Source of the DNA: JBAWAP01 sp049589355
Lineage (GTDB): Bacteria > Chloroflexota > Anaerolineae > VGOG01
DNA: 22,992 bases
Assembly: GCA_049589355.1 (NCBI GenBank)
Contig: JBAWAP010000379.1
Span: 1 to 22,992 of the forward strand
Reading direction: 5' to 3'
Notes under the pieces: generated by a model
The model's input: the letters and a program-made list of their open reading frames with translations, nothing else
Database searches by the model: none
Told to the model about the DNA's origin: nothing
Position numbers and translations under genes: made by a program
In this document: one piece after another, positions 22,139 to 22,992 of the stretch
How the letters are laid out: each line of letters begins with the position of its first letter
Numbering within the stretch: the first letter of the stretch is position 1

Positions 22139-22992
22139 TTACTGCACCCATCCCCGAGCTCGTTCCACCACCCGCTTCCAGCCGGCGTACCCTTCCTCGC
22201 GCCGGACCTCATCCCACCGGGGTTTGAAGATGCGGTCTATGCCCCAGTTATCCTGCAGGTCGTCCAGGCTCCCCCAGAAGCCTGTGGCCAGCCCGGCGGC
22301 GTAGGCAGCGCCCAGGGCCGTGGTTTCGTCAATAGTAGGGCGAATCACCTCCACGCCCAGGATGTCGGCCTGCAGTTACATCAGGTAGTTGTTCTTCACC
22401 GCCTCACCGTCCACCTTGAGGGCCGCGAGCTCCACGCCGGAGTCTTTCTGCATCGCCTCCAGGACGTCCTTGGTCTGATAGCAGATGGACTCCAGGGTAG
22501 CGTGCACCAGGTGCTCCCTGCGGACATAGCGGGTCAGGCCGACGATGACGCCGCGAGCGTATATGTCCCAGTAGGGGGCGAAAAGCCCGGAGAAGGCAGG
22601 CACGAAGTAGATGCCGCCGGAGTCGCCAACCTCCCTGGCGATTTCCTCCGTCTCCGCGGCGTTCTCGATGATCTTCAGGTTGTCCCGCAGCCACTGGACG
22701 GCCGCCCCGGTGATGGCGATGGAACCTTCCAGAGCGTAGGTGGCCTAGCCCTCTTCCACACCATAGGCCACAGTGGTCAGCAGCCCACTCGGCGAGGGGA
22801 CGATCTCGCGGCCAGTGTTCAGCAGCATGAAGCAGCCGGTGCCGTAAGTGTTCTTGGCCTCGCCTACGCTGTAGCAGGTCTGGCCCACCAGCGCCGCTTA
22901 CTGATCGCCCAGGTCGCCGCACACAGGCACCTCCCCGCACACGGGCACCTCCCCGCACACAGTCACCTCCCCGCACACGGGCACCTCCCCGC
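22139..22992 (-). pseudogene. glpK: Glycerol kinase, interrupted by three in-frame stops (partial)
   Basis: The C-terminal half of a FGGY glycerol kinase, which phosphorylates glycerol to glycerol-3-phosphate. One frame aligns without any frameshift from the right edge to TAA 22141-22139: GDQ-stop-AALVGQTC, AKNTYGTGCFMLLNTG, EEG-stop-ATYALEGSIAI, VPAFSGLFAPYWDIYARG, TLESICYQTKDVLEAMQ, VDGEAVKNNYLM-stop-LQADILGV, DETTALGAAYAAGLATGFWG. The stops are TAA 22900-22898, TAG 22747-22745 and TAA 22378-22376. The first and third stand exactly where E. coli GlpK has Gln (GDQQAAL, NNFLMQFQ), so each needs only one C-to-T change from CAA. The N-terminus lies beyond the window behind an 18-bp repeat. Probably a recent pseudogene or a sequence-error victim; recoding is the alternative. 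Confidence 0.85.
22921..22992. repeat. 18-bp tandem repeat inside the glycerol kinase frame
   Basis: Four exact-length 18-bp units (22921-22938, 22939-22956, 22957-22974, 22975-22992) differ at only one or two positions near ACACRGKCACC. On the minus strand each encodes the hexapeptide GEVPVC (one unit GEVTVC). A normal glycerol kinase has a single such segment just before GDxGDQQAAL. The window ends inside the array, so its true length is unknown. Confidence 0.92.

Noticed and set aside
22921..22992. CRISPR or origin iterons in the right-edge repeats
   Set aside because: The 18-bp units are contiguous without spacers, and all translate in the glycerol kinase frame.
22139..22992. Genome-wide stop-codon reassignment
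   Set aside because: Other genes in the window end properly at TAA and TGA at expected protein lengths (for example DUF433, nadE-side and transposase genes), so a global TAA/TAG-to-Gln code is unlikely.

Overview
The window looks like a piece of a bacterial chromosome, most likely from a Chloroflexota (Anaerolineae-like) metagenomic genome. That assignment is an inference from gene style, not proven: a DPM1-like GT2 beside a GT39 membrane glycosyltransferase, a short GSI-alpha-type glutamine synthetase, a HisKA_2 kinase with an ANTAR response regulator, DUF2442/DUF4160 and DUF433 small genes, and palindromic repeats of the 'GTCATTGCGAG...CTCGCAATGAC' type. Nearly everything is on the minus strand; the exceptions are the IS5/IS4-like transposase and one small membrane protein.

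Layout, left to right. (1) 1-2191: a minus-strand cell-envelope glycosylation group (GT2, GT39, then the N-terminus of an exported protein running off the left edge), driven by a consensus promoter at 2163-2191. (2) 2205-6356: a mobile island. It holds a 2.7-kb two-ORF transposon (2205-4896), a scarred spacer with a gene remnant, and a 1.1-kb IS5/IS4-like element (5250-6356). (3) 6555-13034: a sugar operon read on the minus strand in the order lacI-type repressor, solute-binding lipoprotein, two MalF/MalG-type permeases, sucrose phosphorylase. It has a perfect TTGACA-17-TATAAT promoter and a palindromic operator candidate close to the predicted start site. The logic is import of sucrose or a similar alpha-glucoside, then phosphorolysis to glucose-1-phosphate and fructose. 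The transport ATPase is not encoded here. (4) 13045-13491: two tandem, closely similar ~220-bp MITE-like elements whose ends match the terminal inverted repeats of the 2.7-kb transposon.

(5) 13617-18469: a small two-helix membrane protein (+), then on the minus strand PdtaS-like sensor kinase, ANTAR response regulator, NAD+ synthetase and glutamine synthetase. (6) 18553-20924: DUF4160/DUF2442 pair, tRNA-Pro(GGG), a membrane-anchored SAM methyltransferase, a 95-residue unknown and a DUF433 antitoxin-like protein. (7) 21008-22992: an Ldh/MDH2-type oxidoreductase and a glycerol kinase gene that keeps one uninterrupted alignment frame but carries three in-frame stop codons and an 18-bp tandem repeat at the right edge of the window.

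The most unusual signals are the glycerol kinase with stops at glutamine-type positions, the pairing of MITEs with a putative parent transposon and their placement 10-13 bp upstream of two perfect promoters, a hairpin that can hide the ribosome-binding site of the transposon's first ORF, and a palindromic repeat inserted in frame inside the GT39 gene.
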